Counted from the first letter of the stretch, positions 9,601 to 21,764 are shown. The stretch: 64,000 nt of DNA from Chanos chanos (GCF_902362185.1 NC_044509.1:8225947-8289946), one strand, 5' to 3'. Translations and numbers: made by a program. Notes: generated from the sequence alone by a model not told the origin.

Positions 9601-12045
9601 CTGTTGACTTTCGAACGTCCATGCGCTGTCTGGTAAGGAAGCATCAAGCACGTTTAGCTCCTTAAAATCAATCGTGCTGCTGGGTTTAACGAGGGTGAAG
9701 TCACTGAATTCTGACAATGGAGAGAGACAGGACCCGAAGGACTGACTTTGAGACAACATGTCACCTCCTAAGACCTCCACATATTTTATAGGCCCGTCAG
9801 TGTTGAGCTGGATCTGAAGATTTCTGTTGGGATTTTTGTAATCATCGGAGTCAGATCGTTTTATACAACAACTTGTGCGTCCCCTGCTATTTCTAGCACA
9901 TTTAACTAGTAAAATGACAAATGTCAACAAAGATAACACAGATACTGAGGCCAGGGAGATGATCAGATAGAATGTGATTTTACTGCCTTTTGTGATATCT
10001 GAATTTTTCTGTCGAATGTCTGCAACGGGCTCTTGAATCCCGTCTTCTAGCAGTATGTCCACAGTGACTGTGCTGGACTGGACTGGCTCTCCATTGTCTT
10101 TTATCTCTACTACTAGTCTCTGAGAAGACTCATCCTGCTCGTAAACAGCTCTTTTAGTCCTCACCTCTCCGGTATGCAAATTTATACTGAACAGAGACAT
10201 GTCCGTAGCCTCCACAAGCCTATAGAACATCCAGGCGTTGTGACCTGAGTCAGCGTCCACTGCCGTTACCTTAGTAACGAGGTGTCCTGCTTTAGCAGTC
10301 CGGGACATCCTTTGATGAGAGACAGAGCCCATGACTGCAGATGGGTAAATGATAGCAGGGGCATTGTCGTTCTGATCCAGAATAAAAACATGAACTGTAG
10401 CATTGTTGCTGAGAGATGGAGAACCATGGTCTTTTGCCTCCACTTGGAACTGAAAAATCTTCTTTTTTTCATAGTCAAACGAATGCATACTGAATATGCT
10501 CCCATTGTCCGAGTTTATGTACACATAAGAAGATACCGATATGCCTTGAAATTTGGACTCTATAATAGAATAGGAGATTTTTGCATTTTCTCCCGTATCT
10601 AGATCAGTGGCGGATACTGAACAGAGTATGGATCCAGGGACGCGGTTTTCTTTCACATAAACTGTATAAAACTGTTGAGTGAAGCGAGGGGGGTTGTCAT
10701 TGACATCTAAAATATCTACAGTAATCTGCTTTTCAGACGTTAGACGTGGCGAACCAGAGTCAGCTGCCACTATCTGTATCGTATAGACGGAGTGTTGCTC
10801 TCTGTCCAATGTTTTGTCTGTGACCAGAGCGTAATGATTGGAAATTGCTGGCTTTAAAGTAAAAGGTAAATCTGATTTTAAGGCCAGCTCAACTTTTCCA
10901 TTGTCTCCGGCGTCTAAGTCTTTGGCACTTATTAAAGCCACGACAGTTCCAACAGGAGCGTCTTCAAGCACAGGACTATTTAACGATTTTAATATAATTT
11001 CCGGTTTATTGTCATTAATATCCAAAATATCTAAGTGAATACTGCATATTCCCTCCATTGGTGGTATACCCGTGTCGGTGGCAACAACATCAAATCTAAT
11101 GGAACTAGCAGCCTCATAATCTATTTCTTTTGTTATCTTTAGCTCGCCTGTGACCGAATCAACAGAAATAAGATCATGTGGTATCTCTGATGTATGGGGC
11201 GCAACAGAATAGCGTATTTCACTGTTAGCTCCTGCATCTCGGTCTGCAGCTTTTACAGTGACAATTACCGCGCCAGGTGGTGTGTTTTCTGCAATTTCTA
11301 CTGTATACAGTGGCTTTTCACAAACCGGTGCATTGTCATTTATATCAAGCACTCTGACGTCGATTTCTGCTGTTCCAGATCTTGCAGGATTTCCTCCATC
11401 TATGGCTGTCAGAACGAGACGGTGATTTGGCTGTTTCTCTCGGTCAAATGATTTTTCTAGGACCAATTCTGGAACTTTAGTGCCATCTGAAACAGTTTTT
11501 ATGTCTAATGCAAAATGTTCATTCTTGCTTAGCATGTAGGTGCGCAGGGAATTTGAGCCAACATCGGAATCCTTTGCAGACTCCAGACGAAATCTCGCAC
11601 CAGGAGCAGTGGATTCAGCCACATTCAAAATATTTTCATTTTTCTGGAAAACTGGGGCATTGTCATTTATGTCAAGTATTTGGATTTCAACACGATACAA
11701 CTGTAACGGGTTTTCTATAATTGCTTCCAAAGGAAGGATGCAAGTGACGCTTTGTGCGCACAAAATCTCTCTGTCAATTCTCTCATTTACGAGTAACTCG
11801 CCCTTTCCCAAATCCACACTAAAATACTCCTTACCAGTCTCGGAAGCAATCCGTAATTTACGACGTGCTATTTCAGAAATTCCCAAACCAAGGTCTTTGG
11901 CGATATTTCCAACAACTGAGCCCTCTTTTAATTCCTCTGGAATAGTGTAGCGAATCTGCGCTAGTATCGTATTCCACAAAAGAAGCACATGTAAGAGACA
12001 TATCACCAACCATTTCCAGCTCAAAATTCTAATCACAGCCCCCAT
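9601..12045 (-). CDS. pcdh2g: G4: g-type clustered protocadherin variable exon
   Basis: 815 codons from a true ATG at 12045. The leader differs from G1-G3 (MGAVIRILSWKW...NTILA, residues 1-29), so EC1 starts at Q30, QIRYTIPEEL. EC1 has LCAQSVTC; EC2-EC5 close with DINDN/DVNDN/DQNDN linkers; EC6 is the homogenised type shared with G2 and G3 (KAGHLVTKVTAVDADSGHN). Membrane helix is near 690-714, then SCCIKRSDSDDYKNPN, GPIKYVEVLGGD and WTFESQQ at the donor GTGAGC (9600-9595). The frame reads only four codons into the intron. EC2-EC3 are distinct from G1-G3, so it should have its own recognition specificity (inference from the known role of EC1-EC4). Confidence 0.96.
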
Positions 12046-12244
12046 TTCCTGGAGTAATCATTCGATGTTTTATCTTTGTCTTGTAATTCATTGCAAGGTT
12101 TCCAGATTTTCGTTTCGCGATGCCTTTTCTAAGCGATTGTTTGACTGTAGAGGGTAAGTCGCAATCCAGTAAATGCATGTGACCGTAGCTTTTCCTTTCC
12201 TTTCGTGTTCTGAGTGTAATAACCCTGTGAAATGGGGGGAGGGA

Positions 12245-12294
12245 GTAGATCTCTGTACAGTCCTGCACGCTATTGGCACACGTTGCTCCAATAG
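12245..12294 (-). promoter_or_regulatory. G4 promoter block (CGCT core altered)
   Basis: Begins 200 bp upstream of the G4 ATG. The AGATCT box is two bases shorter than in G1-G3 (AGATCTCTGTACAG). The CCAAT dyad is intact at 12270-12294, but its centre on the coding strand reads GCAACGTGTG, without CGCT. An ACGT palindrome stands there instead. Confidence 0.7.
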
Positions 12295-13171
12295 ATTTCG
12301 GGTAAGCAGATACTCTGCTTCTTAAAGAAACAGTGCGTTACTTGGAGCAGGAATATAATCTATTTTCTAGAGTCAGACAATCTAAAAAAAAATGTTTAAT
12401 GCATATGCACATATTGAGCGTCAAAATACCAATCATATATGTTAGTTTTTTCTAATTTACGTATGAATGACAATTGCATTAGAGCATTCTCATAGTGTGA
12501 CTGGAAATGATTAGAGGTGGCTGGGAATGATAAGCGGTAAATTATGCATTTATACACAACAAGAGTAAATGTGGATTGCACTATTTTTGTATTCATTTTT
12601 TCTTTTAGAGTCTAATGGTTGATAACTTGGTGAAGACCCACTATATTTGCCGCTGGAATATAAAACTGGTGTGAGGTGTACTTGTAATTCGATAAGCTGT
12701 TCCCTCAAAGCGTTTTAATAGATAAATATTTTTCACATATTAAGTCATCTAGAACTGAAGAAGTAGAAGAAGAAAATTCAGAAAGGTGACTAAGAAAAGG
12801 TATTTTCTGGTCCAATAAATATGCATTGCATGTTAAACAAACACCTGGTCTTCAAGAAACACATTAGAAATCCCAGCATAAACAAACAATCCGAAATGCA
12901 AAAAAGAAATGCAAATGAAATGATATATCAAATTATAAGATTTGACTGTTTCTGATATAATTTATATAATCCCTAGGGACTACTCTACATGATAGTCAAA
13001 AGATTTGTTATTTGTTAAATGTTTGCCAAAGGAGAAATAGCACCTTAATCGAAAAAGAGGAAATCTACACAGTAACAACATAAAGAAACAACACGACCAG
13101 CTCATATTCCTCAGTTTTCCCAGATTTGTACTTTTTTTTTTTTGGTTAAGAAGAATTTGCTCACTGCTCAC
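12295..13171 (-). other. G4-G5 spacer (intron after G5 exon)
   Basis: A-T rich, with no gene or clear repeat apart from a T-run at about 13131-13143. This run lies 27-40 nt after the G5 donor, so it is an A-run in the transcript. The stretch is not obviously alike to the other g-type spacers. Confidence 0.55.
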
Positions 13172-15613
13172 CTGCTGGCTCTCAAATGTCCACGCAGTGT
13201 CTGGTAAAGAAGCATCAAGCACATTGATTTCCTTGAAGTCAATGGTGCTGCTGGGTTTAACGAGAGTGAAGTCACTGAATTCTGACAGTGGAGAGAGACA
13301 GGACCCAAAGGACTGACTTTGAGACAACACATCCCCTCCTAAGACCTCCACATATTTTATAGGCCCGTCAGTGTTGAGCTGAATCTGAAGGTTTCTGTTG
13401 GGATTTTTGTATCCATCGGAATCGGACCGTCTGATGCAACACATTGTGCCACCCCTGCCTTGTCTTGCACATTTCACAACTAAGACAAAAAATGTCATCA
13501 ATGATAATACAGACACAGAGGCCAAAGCGAGGATCAAGTAGAATGTGATTTTGTTGTTTTTTCCATAATTTGTATTTTTCTGCTGAATGTCCGAAACGGG
13601 TTCGGGAAGCCCCTCCTCTAATAGTATATCCACAGTGACAGTGCTGGACTGGACTGGCTCTCCATTGTCCTTTATCTCTATTATCAGTCTCTGAGAGGTG
13701 TCATCCTGCTCAGAAACTGAGCGTTTAGTCCTCACCTCTCCTGTATGTAGATTTACACTGAACAGGGACATGTCCGTAGCCTCCACAAGTCTATAGAACA
13801 TCCAGGCGTTGTGACCCGAGTCAGCGTCCACTGCCGTTACCTTAGTAACGAGGTGTCCTGCTTTAGCAGTCCGGGACATCCTCTGATGAGAGACAGAGCC
13901 CATAATTGCAGAGGGGTAAATGATAGCAGGGGCATTGTCGTTCTGATCCAGAATAAAAACATGGACAGTTGCGTTGCTACTGAGCGATGGAGACCCATGG
14001 TCTTTCGCCTGTACTAGCACTTGAAACATTTTTATTTTCTCATAGTCGAAGGAATGCATGCTAAAGATTGTGCCGTTCTCCGAATTTATGTAAAAATAAG
14101 AAGGTATGGATACGGTGTGCGTTTTAGAGTCAATGATGGCGTAGGAAATTTTAGCATTTTCTCCAATGTCCATATCTGAGGCGGACACTGATGACAGCAG
14201 TGAACCAGGAGGGCAGTTTTCTCTTGCATAAACGGTGTATAATGGGTGAGAAAAAATGGGTGCATTATCATTGACATCTAGTACTTTTACGGTGATGGTA
14301 TTGAAAGAAGATAGAGCGGGTGATCCAGAATCGGACGCTTTGAGCTCAATACGATATTCAGGAAACTTTTCCCGATCCAGAATTCCATCTGTGACTAAAG
14401 CAAAATGATTCGAAAACGATGGCTTTAATTTGAACGGATAATCCGGCGACATGTGTAGCTGTACTTTCCCGTTATCGCCAGAATCCCAATCCTTAAGGGC
14501 TATCAACGCTACCGTAGTGCCGACGGACGCATCCTCTTTGACCGGTTGTGGTAAAGAGGCGATAGTGATCTCAGGTACGTTATCGTTCACGTCCAAAACC
14601 TCTACCCGGATTTCACAATGACTCTCCAGTGCTAGTGTTCCTTTATCGCGAGCCCGTATGTCGAATTTGTATGAAGTACTTGTCTCATAGTCGAGAATCC
14701 CGGATAGAATAATATCGCCAGTCTCTGAGTTAATGGTAAATAGAGTTTGAACAGCCTCTGGCGTATGCGCCCCAAATGAATACACAATATCACCGTTAAC
14801 GCCATCATCAACGTCATTTGCTTTGACAGTCAGTACCAGTGTACCTGGAGCTGTATTCTCCATCACTTGGACCTCGTGTAAATCCCGCTCAAATGCAGGT
14901 GCATTGTCATTCGAGTCCAAAATCCGCACGTTGATGTGCGTAGTACCTGATCTAACTGGATTTCCACCATCAATAGCCGTTAAAATGAGATGGTGTACTG
15001 ACTGTTTTTCTCTGTCTACGGGCTTTTGTATAACAAGTTCAGGGACTTTGGTTCCGTCTTTGCTACTTTTAACGTTCAAGACAAAATATTCACTTTTGCT
15101 CAGACTATAATTGCGTAAGGAATTCAGTCCAACATCTGGATCCTCAGCGGTCTCTAAACGAAACTTAGCACCCGTAACAGTCGATTCTGGTACTTCTATG
15201 ATATTTGTGTCCGAATGGAAATGTGGAGAATTATCATTGATATCTTGGATATCGACATCCACACGATAAAACTCTAGTGGGTCTTCGATAATGACTTGTA
15301 ATGGCAAAACACAACTAGTGCTTTTTCCGCAGAGTCTCTCCCTGTCTATTATTTCACTAACAAGAAGCTCACCGTTTCGCTGATGTAGACTGAAATACTG
15401 CTTACCGGACTCAGATGCTATCCGCAATTTTCGAATAGAAATATCAGATATTCCCAAACCAATATCTTCAGCTATATTTCCAACAACGGAACCCTCTTTT
15501 AACTCCTCTGGAATGGCGTAACGAAGCTGAGCCTCTGTCCTACACCAAAAGAGTACGAGATAAAACAACCATTGCGCTTGCCAAAAGAGAATCTCCCTTT
15601 TTATTCGAGTCAT
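13172..15613 (-). CDS. pcdh2g: G5: g-type clustered protocadherin variable exon (diverged ectodomain)
   Basis: 814 codons. The ATG at 15613 (MTRIKREILF) is chosen; the frame is open 18 codons further up, but only to a GTG. Signal peptide 1-28 ends RTEA; EC1 starts QLRYAIPEELKEG and has the loop LCGKSTSC. EC1-EC4 are markedly different from G1-G4 (for example DSNDNAP at the EC2 end and LKDWDSGDNG in EC4). From late EC5 the sequence joins the common type (SMHSFDYEK, DQNDNAPAIIYPSA). EC5 has an extra Cys (ENCPPGS). The tail is TMCCIRRSDSDGYKNPN, GPIKYVEVLGGD, WTFESQQ, donor GTGAGC. The open frame runs 63 codons into the intron, but that stretch is not shared by paralogues. Confidence 0.96.
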
Positions 15614-15817
15614 CTTTTCCAGTAAAACCAGACGCTCGGTATCGAAAATGGAAGTAGTTTGGGACACATTTTAATCGGACGAAACATTTTACTATCCACG
15701 AGGTTTCTTAGGGCGCATTGCAAAACGGCGCTTCCATTTTCTTGTCCATTATGGGAGCAGCTCCATACGTCGTCTGTGCGCATTGCACGGTTAATGGAGC
15801 AGCGGCTGGGGGGAGGA

Positions 15818-15869
15818 CTAGATCTCTTTGTACAGTTAGACACCCTATTGGTGCAATGGCTTCCAATAG
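15818..15869 (-). promoter_or_regulatory. G5 promoter block (CGCT core missing)
   Basis: 52 bp, beginning 205 bp upstream of the G5 ATG: AGATCTCTTTGTACAG box, then the inverted CCAAT pair at 15845-15869. The centre on the coding strand reads AAGCCATTGC, with no CGCT. An AGCGGCTGG at 15801-15809 lies nearby, outside the block. Confidence 0.7.
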
Positions 15870-16024
15870 ATTATGAGGGAGTCTGGTATCTTAAAGAGAC
15901 AGGGTTGCATACACAGGTATCAATAGCATTTCATGTACTATGAGGTCCAGCTGAAGTGACAAGGCAGGGTTGGTTCTTAAAGAGTAAATTTTTAAAAAGT
16001 ATTATTATAATTATGAAAGAGTAA

Positions 16025-16080
<56 letters not shown>
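16025..16080. repeat. (TATC)14 microsatellite
   Basis: Fourteen perfect TATC units are followed by a single variant, GATC. It lies in the G5-G6 spacer and is not shared with other units. Confidence 0.97.
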
Positions 16081-16304
16081 GATCTAAAATATCACAACTT
16101 TGCATTAGTGTTCCTTCTTGCAGCTCTGTAATCAATCGCCTCGGACAAAGCCACACATAGGTAGCCAGTTTATTAGATTTCTGCTTTTAAATCTTGTTTG
16201 CAATGCTGAATTCAGATATTCATGATCAGCAATATCACTGATACGATTATAATATGAAAATGAAAAAAAGAACCTACACAAATCAGTAAAGATAACTAAT
16301 TTTC

Positions 16305-16383
16305 CACACACACACACACACACACGCAAACACACACACACACACGCAAACACACACACACACACGCAAACACACACACACAC

Positions 16384-16415
<32 letters not shown>

Positions 16416-16438
16416 GCGCGCACACACACAAACACACT
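16305..16438. repeat. (CA)n with periodic CGCAAA inserts
   Basis: CA tract interrupted at regular intervals (about 20-22 bp) by CGCAAA, giving a higher-order minisatellite; the far end has a CGCGCG patch. It lies 640 bp or more past the G6 donor, so it is not at the splice site as in G3 and G4. Confidence 0.95.
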
Positions 16439-17080
16439 ATGTTTTTCACAATTTAAGTATAAATGTCACTTTCTAAGTTAAAGAGAAATTCTTTAGAACT
16501 GCATAATAATCATATTCAAGAATTGCTTACAATACTTACAAACCTGAGATCTTGTTTTCTTTTCTGGTCAACTGTATTAACTTTGAAACACTCATGATAG
16601 CAAACACTAACAGTGATGTGAAGTTTTAGTAAAATGTGCCTTATAGAACATTGGTCTTAAGGATATAAACAGCTGAGTAAAATTGTGTTACACTTGCTGA
16701 TTTTTTTTGTAGTTGTTGTTGTTTTTGTTTTTACGCCAGGAACTCCCCTCCCCTCATAAAACAGCTGATGTCAACAATAAAGTAGTATTCACCAAAAGGT
16801 GATATGATGAGAAGAATACTGATTTTAGATTTATAAGCTGAAGTGACACTAATATAACTTGGGAAGGAAAATTGTATTTCCAGTCAAAATAGTACAAACT
16901 TACAAAGTGTTTAAAACTACAGGATTTCTATTTGCCCTCACACAGTGTATCACTCCTACGATCAAATTACACAATTCTAAACCGAGGACAGGCTAATGGA
17001 AGGGAAATACAGCCTCCTCTAAATTTGCTGTTCTTTAGTATATTATATTACACTGGATTCCAAAAAAAGTTTAATCTCAC

Positions 17081-19519
17081 CTGTTGACTCTCAAATGTCC
17101 AGGCGCTGTCGGGCAGAGATGCATCAAGCACATTAATTTCCTTAAAGTCAATGGTGCTGCTGGGTTTAACGAGGGTGAAATCACTGAATTCTGACAATGG
17201 AGAGAGACAGGACCCGAAGGACTGACTGTGAGACAGCATGTCACCTCCTAAGACCTCCACATATTTTATAGGCCCGTCAGTGTTGAGTTGGATCTGCAGA
17301 TTTCTGTTCGGGCTTTTGTATCCATCAGAATCGCCCCTTCTGATGCAACACGTTGTGCTACCCCTGTTATGTCTTGCACATTTCACAATCAAAATGATAA
17401 ATGTCATCAGTGACAGCACAGACACAGATGCCAAAGCGATGATCAAGTAGAATGTGATTTTAGTGCCTTTTCTGTTGGTGTCTGTATTTCTTTCCTGAAT
17501 GTTAGAGATTGGCTCAGGAAGCCTCTCTTCTAACAGTATATCCACAGTGACTGTGCTGGACTGGACTGGCTCTCCATTGTCCTTTATCTCTATTATCAGT
17601 CTCTGAGAGGTGTCATCCTGCTCAGAAACTGAGCGTTTAGTCCTCACCTCTCCTGTATGTAGATTTACACCGAACAGGGACATGTCTGTAGCCTCTACAA
17701 GTCTATAGAACATCCAGGCGTTGTGACCTGAGTCAGCGTCCACTGCCGTTACCTTAGTAACGAGGTGTCCCGCTTTAGCAGACCGGGGCATCCTCTGATG
17801 AGAAACAGAGCCCAGGACTCCAGAGGGGTAAATGACAGCAGGGGCATTGTCATTTTGATCCAGAATAAAAATCTGAACAGTGACGTTGCTACTAAGTGAT
17901 GGAGAACCACGGTCTTTGGCCTGCACCTGGATTTGAAACACTTTAATTTTTTCATAATCAAAGGAATGCATACTAAAGATACTTCCGTTGTCTGAATTTA
18001 TGTATAAATACGAGGATACAGGTACATCTTGTATGTTTGTAACACGAATAGAATATGAGATTTTCGAATTTTCTCCTTCATCTGGGTCAGAAGCAGCCAC
18101 AGAACATAAGAGCGATCCTGGAGCAACGTTTTCCTTTACATAAACTGAATACGAAGGCTGGGAGAAAACTGGAGCATTGTCATTGATGTCTGAGATACCG
18201 ATTTTTAGGATTTTATTAGATGACATCGCTGGCGAACCTGAATCAACTGCTTTTAATTCAATGTTATATTCTGCGTGCGTCTCTCGATCTAGTACACCAT
18301 TCGTAACCAGTGCGTAATGGTTGGAGACAGAGGAATTGAGTCGGAATGGCGAGCCAGGTACCACAGTTAGTTTAACTTTTCCGTTATCTTTAGAATCAGC
18401 ATCTTTTGTACTAATGAGTGCAACAACAGTATTAAGAGCGGCGTTCTCCGGAACTGGACTCGTCAATGAGGTTAAAATTATATCTGGGGCATTATCATTT
18501 ACATCAGTCACTATTATTTTAACAGTACAATGTCCCTCTAACTGTGGATTCCCACGGTCTTTAGCTATTACCTCCAGTTTATGTAAATTTCTCTGTTCAT
18601 GGTCCAGTTGTCCGCTAACTTTAATGACACCAGTCTGAGGATCAATATCAAATGCAGTATCTTTATTTTCAGTTGTGCCGCCGAGGAAATACTCCACCTC
18701 CCCATTTAGTCCCTCGTCTAAATCTGTGGCTCGAACAGTCAAAACTTCAGTGCCAGTTGGCGCGTTTTCATAAATATTAGCTTCATACGACGATTTTTCA
18801 AACTGAGGAGCGTTATCGTTATTATCCAAAACTATAATCGTAATTGTAGTCGTTCCGGATCGCATAGGATTGCCACCATCCACAGCTGTCAGAGTAAGTC
18901 TGTAAACGGCCTGTTTTTCTCTGTCAAGAGGTTTTTCTACCACTAATTCTGGAATTTTCGTTCCATCCTCATTTTTTACATTTAATACGAAATTGTTGTT
19001 ATTGCTCAAAGTATACGATCGTAAAGAATTTGATGCAACGTCAGGGTCCCGTGCACTTTCAAGATGAAATTTAGCACCGGGATTAACAGACTCCGGAATA
19101 TTCAAAACACCTTCATTAGAGAGGAACTGAGGTGTGTTGTCATTGATATCCTGTATTTCAATCTCAATATGATGCAGCTGCAAAGGATTTTCTAAAACAA
19201 GCTCCAGTGGTAATAAACATGGAACATTTTGCCCACATAGATTCTCTCTGTCGATTCTTTCATTTACAATAATCTCACCTTTTGTCATATCCACACCAAA
19301 ATACGTTTTACCAGACTCAGAATTTATTCGTAATCTGCGACCTTTTATGTCAGAGATCTCCAAGCCAAGGTCTTTGGCGATGTTTCCAACAACAAAGCCC
19401 TCTTTTAACTCCTCTGGTATAGTGTACCGAATGCGTGCATCCAATGTGTTCCAAAGAAATACAAAATAACAGTAAAACAGCAACCTCCTCCTTTGACTGT
19501 AAATAATCCCCATTGTCAT
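17081..19519 (-). CDS. pcdh2g: G6: g-type clustered protocadherin variable exon (most diverged, first of the g array)
   Basis: 813 codons from the ATG at 19519. A second in-frame ATG at 19513 has the better context (A at -3, G at +4) and may be the real start. Signal peptide 1-28 (NTLDA), then RIRYTIPEELKEGFVV. EC1 loop LCGQNVPC. EC1-EC4 differ strongly from the other g exons (KGRRLRINSESGKTYFGVDM; SPVPENAALNTVVALIS). EC5-EC6 rejoin the common type (DQNDNAPAVIYPSG; HQRMPRSAKAGHL). Membrane helix is near 688-712; then TTCCIRRGDSDGYKSPN, GPIKYVEVLGGDMLSHSQS, WTFESQQ. The donor is GTGAGA where the other five or so g exons have GTGAGC. By place it is the 5'-most g exon, next to the large gap. Confidence 0.96.
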
Positions 19520-19682
19520 TTGATCCACAAAACCAACCGTTCATCCGAATTTCTGTAGTGTAAAGAAAAATCCTACTCCAAGAAATGCAAAGCGATATCT
19601 TGAAGACATGTGTCCTTTCTTTCCAAGCAGAAATCACAAAGCACCATCTCTCCAGTATAATAACACTGTAAGGCTGCAAAGA

Positions 19683-19746
19683 GTAGATCTCTCTGTGCAG
19701 CTTCACAAGCCATTGGTGGACTGAGCACTAGGAGCGCAACCAATCA
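19683..19746 (-). promoter_or_regulatory. G6 promoter block (long variant)
   Basis: AGATCTCTCTGTGCAG box at 19683-19700, then CCATTGG at 19710-19716 and an opposing CCAAT at 19740-19744. The centre is about 12 bp longer than in the other g promoters and keeps GCGCT on the coding strand (19733-19737). It begins only 164 bp upstream of the ATG. Confidence 0.65.
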
Positions 19747-19952
19747 AAATATTGCTCTCTTTTAAAGACACACAGTAGCCTTTTAATACCTGCGTAGTTG
19801 CTTTATACAGCTGTCATATGTTCTGCTGCAAAGATACATGTAATTGCTTACATCAAAATATTGTCTTAAGTGACTGTAAGTTTCAAATATACTTCACCGA
19901 CCCTCATGATTTATGATCTGAATTGTAAATCTGAATTGTTTAACAAAAGTGT

Positions 19953-20028
19953 TAATAATAATAATAATAATAACAATAATAATAAGAAGAATAATAATAA
20001 TAACAATAATAACAATAATAATAATAAT
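19953..20028. repeat. (AAT)n microsatellite with AAC variants
   Basis: Trinucleotide run of AAT with scattered AAC and AAG units, fading into a GAA-rich stretch to about 20048. Confidence 0.96.
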
Positions 20029-20196
20029 GTGAAGAAGAAGAGGAAGAAATCTTAGAGGGTGAATACATTCACTCTAACTGTCCCCGCTCTATATCTGCCA
20101 ACCTGTGGCCATTAGAAGGAAGCGCAAGCATGTGGTATTTCTGCTTCGAATATGAGAAAGAGAGAGGAGGAGGGAGGGAGATGGCGAGAGGCAAAG

Positions 20197-20301
<105 letters not shown>

Positions 20302-20353
20302 TGGGTTGCGATACCTAAACTAAATTCACTTTGTGTACGCATGTTTGTGCCTC

Positions 20354-20390
20354 TAAATAAATAAATAAACAAACAAATAAATAAATAAAC
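20354..20390. repeat. (AAAT)n/(AAAC)n microsatellite
   Basis: Short tetranucleotide run of AAAT with two AAAC units in the middle. Confidence 0.9.
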
Positions 20391-20662
20391 CACAAGTAAT
20401 AAAACATACATAACTGAAGAATGAATACAACGAAATATATATATGCAATGTGTATTTCGTGATCGTACTTATCTTTCACCGTAAAAGTGAAAGGGACGAA
20501 TAAAACTATTATCGTTCTCATATTATTCACATGATGTACGATGCTCGTCCTCGGAGACAAGTTCTCCCTAGCAACAGCCAACCAACCAGGAGAGATAAAA
20601 ATAACAAAGCGCAGCGCAAGCACGACTCTTTGCCGACGGAGCTGATTTCAGCACCACGTTGG

Positions 20663-20680
20663 TGAACAGCGCCACACAGG
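20663..20680 (-). promoter_or_regulatory. Orphan CGCT-box-like motif between the two arrays
   Basis: TGAACAGCGCCACACAGG on the plus strand matches the ab-type promoter core TGAACAGCGGCACTCAGG at 16 of 18 positions. With three more bases to the left, TTGGTGAACAGCG equals the centre of the G3 promoter. No protocadherin exon follows within 250 bp on the minus strand; the next start is G6, 1.1 kb away, which has its own block. It may be the remains of a lost promoter or a stand-alone CTCF site between the arrays. Chance similarity is possible. Confidence 0.45.
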
Positions 20681-21764
20681 CGGTGAGCAGAGGATGCTGC
20701 AAGCGCTCGGTCTCATCACGTCAAATATGTCAAACGAGTTTACGCCTGCGACCTAGAATGCAGTGAATTTTCTTTGTAGATTTAATTTACGGTCACACCA
20801 AGAGCAGATCTCGTTTCACCAGGTTGTCAACGATATTTGATTCAGCAATAACATAAAACGCCGAACAGAGTGACACAAAAAGTCATGCGCAGCAGTACAG
20901 GATTCAGGATGTAAGCTGTTTACAGTGCGCCATTTGAGCAGGAGAAAACCAAGAGGGCGTTAGTTAAAATGTTGAATCACCACGTCCACCACCACACAGT
21001 GCAGTTTCTATGCCCCTTTAATGAAATGGAGCTGAATTTAAAAAAAAAAAAGTGTGAATGTTACACTGACTGCTAATGTTTTTACATGTTTGAAGGAAAC
21101 ATGTTTAAGGAGACATTTTGAACCAGAGGATGTCATATTCCTAAGAGAAAAAAAAGGGGAGGGTATAAAGAGAGGGGGCTGGTATTGCAACTGGGCTGAC
21201 AACCCTAACTGTTATTCACTCTAATTCAAGAGCTTTGGACTGTGTTCTTTGGACGGTGTGTAATTCGATCTGATAGCCTCTATCGAATAGGCTGATATCT
21301 TTTTATGCAATGTTTTATGTGACTCTAGTAATATTATGTTTCTTGTCGGTATGCTGCGTTAAGCTCTACTTCATTGAACTTTATCAACAACTACATGCAA
21401 GTTACACTCTACACTATGTTGTCAAATGGTGAAATACAAGCGTGAAATACAAATTATAAGTGTTTGTATGGTTAAACTTGTCCAAATGATCATAATCATA
21501 TTGTTGGACACTGCTGATGAATCTGTTTTAGACCTGCTCAGTCCTATTCTTTTTTTGAATGCAAGTGGCAAAGAGACTTTACTTCCAAAATATATGTGAC
21601 TATGGTCTATGGTGTAATGAGACATATATACTGATGATGACAATGAGGCCTGCTTTACACTGGCATGCTCAACCGCTCTCTTTACAATGTTCATTCATGT
21701 AGACTTATTTTTCTTTCTGACTGGGCATTAATGGATAAGCAAAGGGAGCATTACTGCAGAGGAA

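Larger units (their letters stand above)
15870..17080 (-). other. G5-G6 spacer (intron after G6 exon)
   Basis: The longest g-type spacer (1.2 kb). It holds two microsatellites (listed separately) and no recognisable gene. The part after the G6 donor (16440-17080) is plain A-T rich sequence. Confidence 0.55.

Noticed and set aside
16305-16438. CRISPR-like array because of evenly spaced CGCAAA units
   Set aside because: The spacing is a higher-order CA minisatellite; the units are too short and the 'spacers' are all CA repeats.
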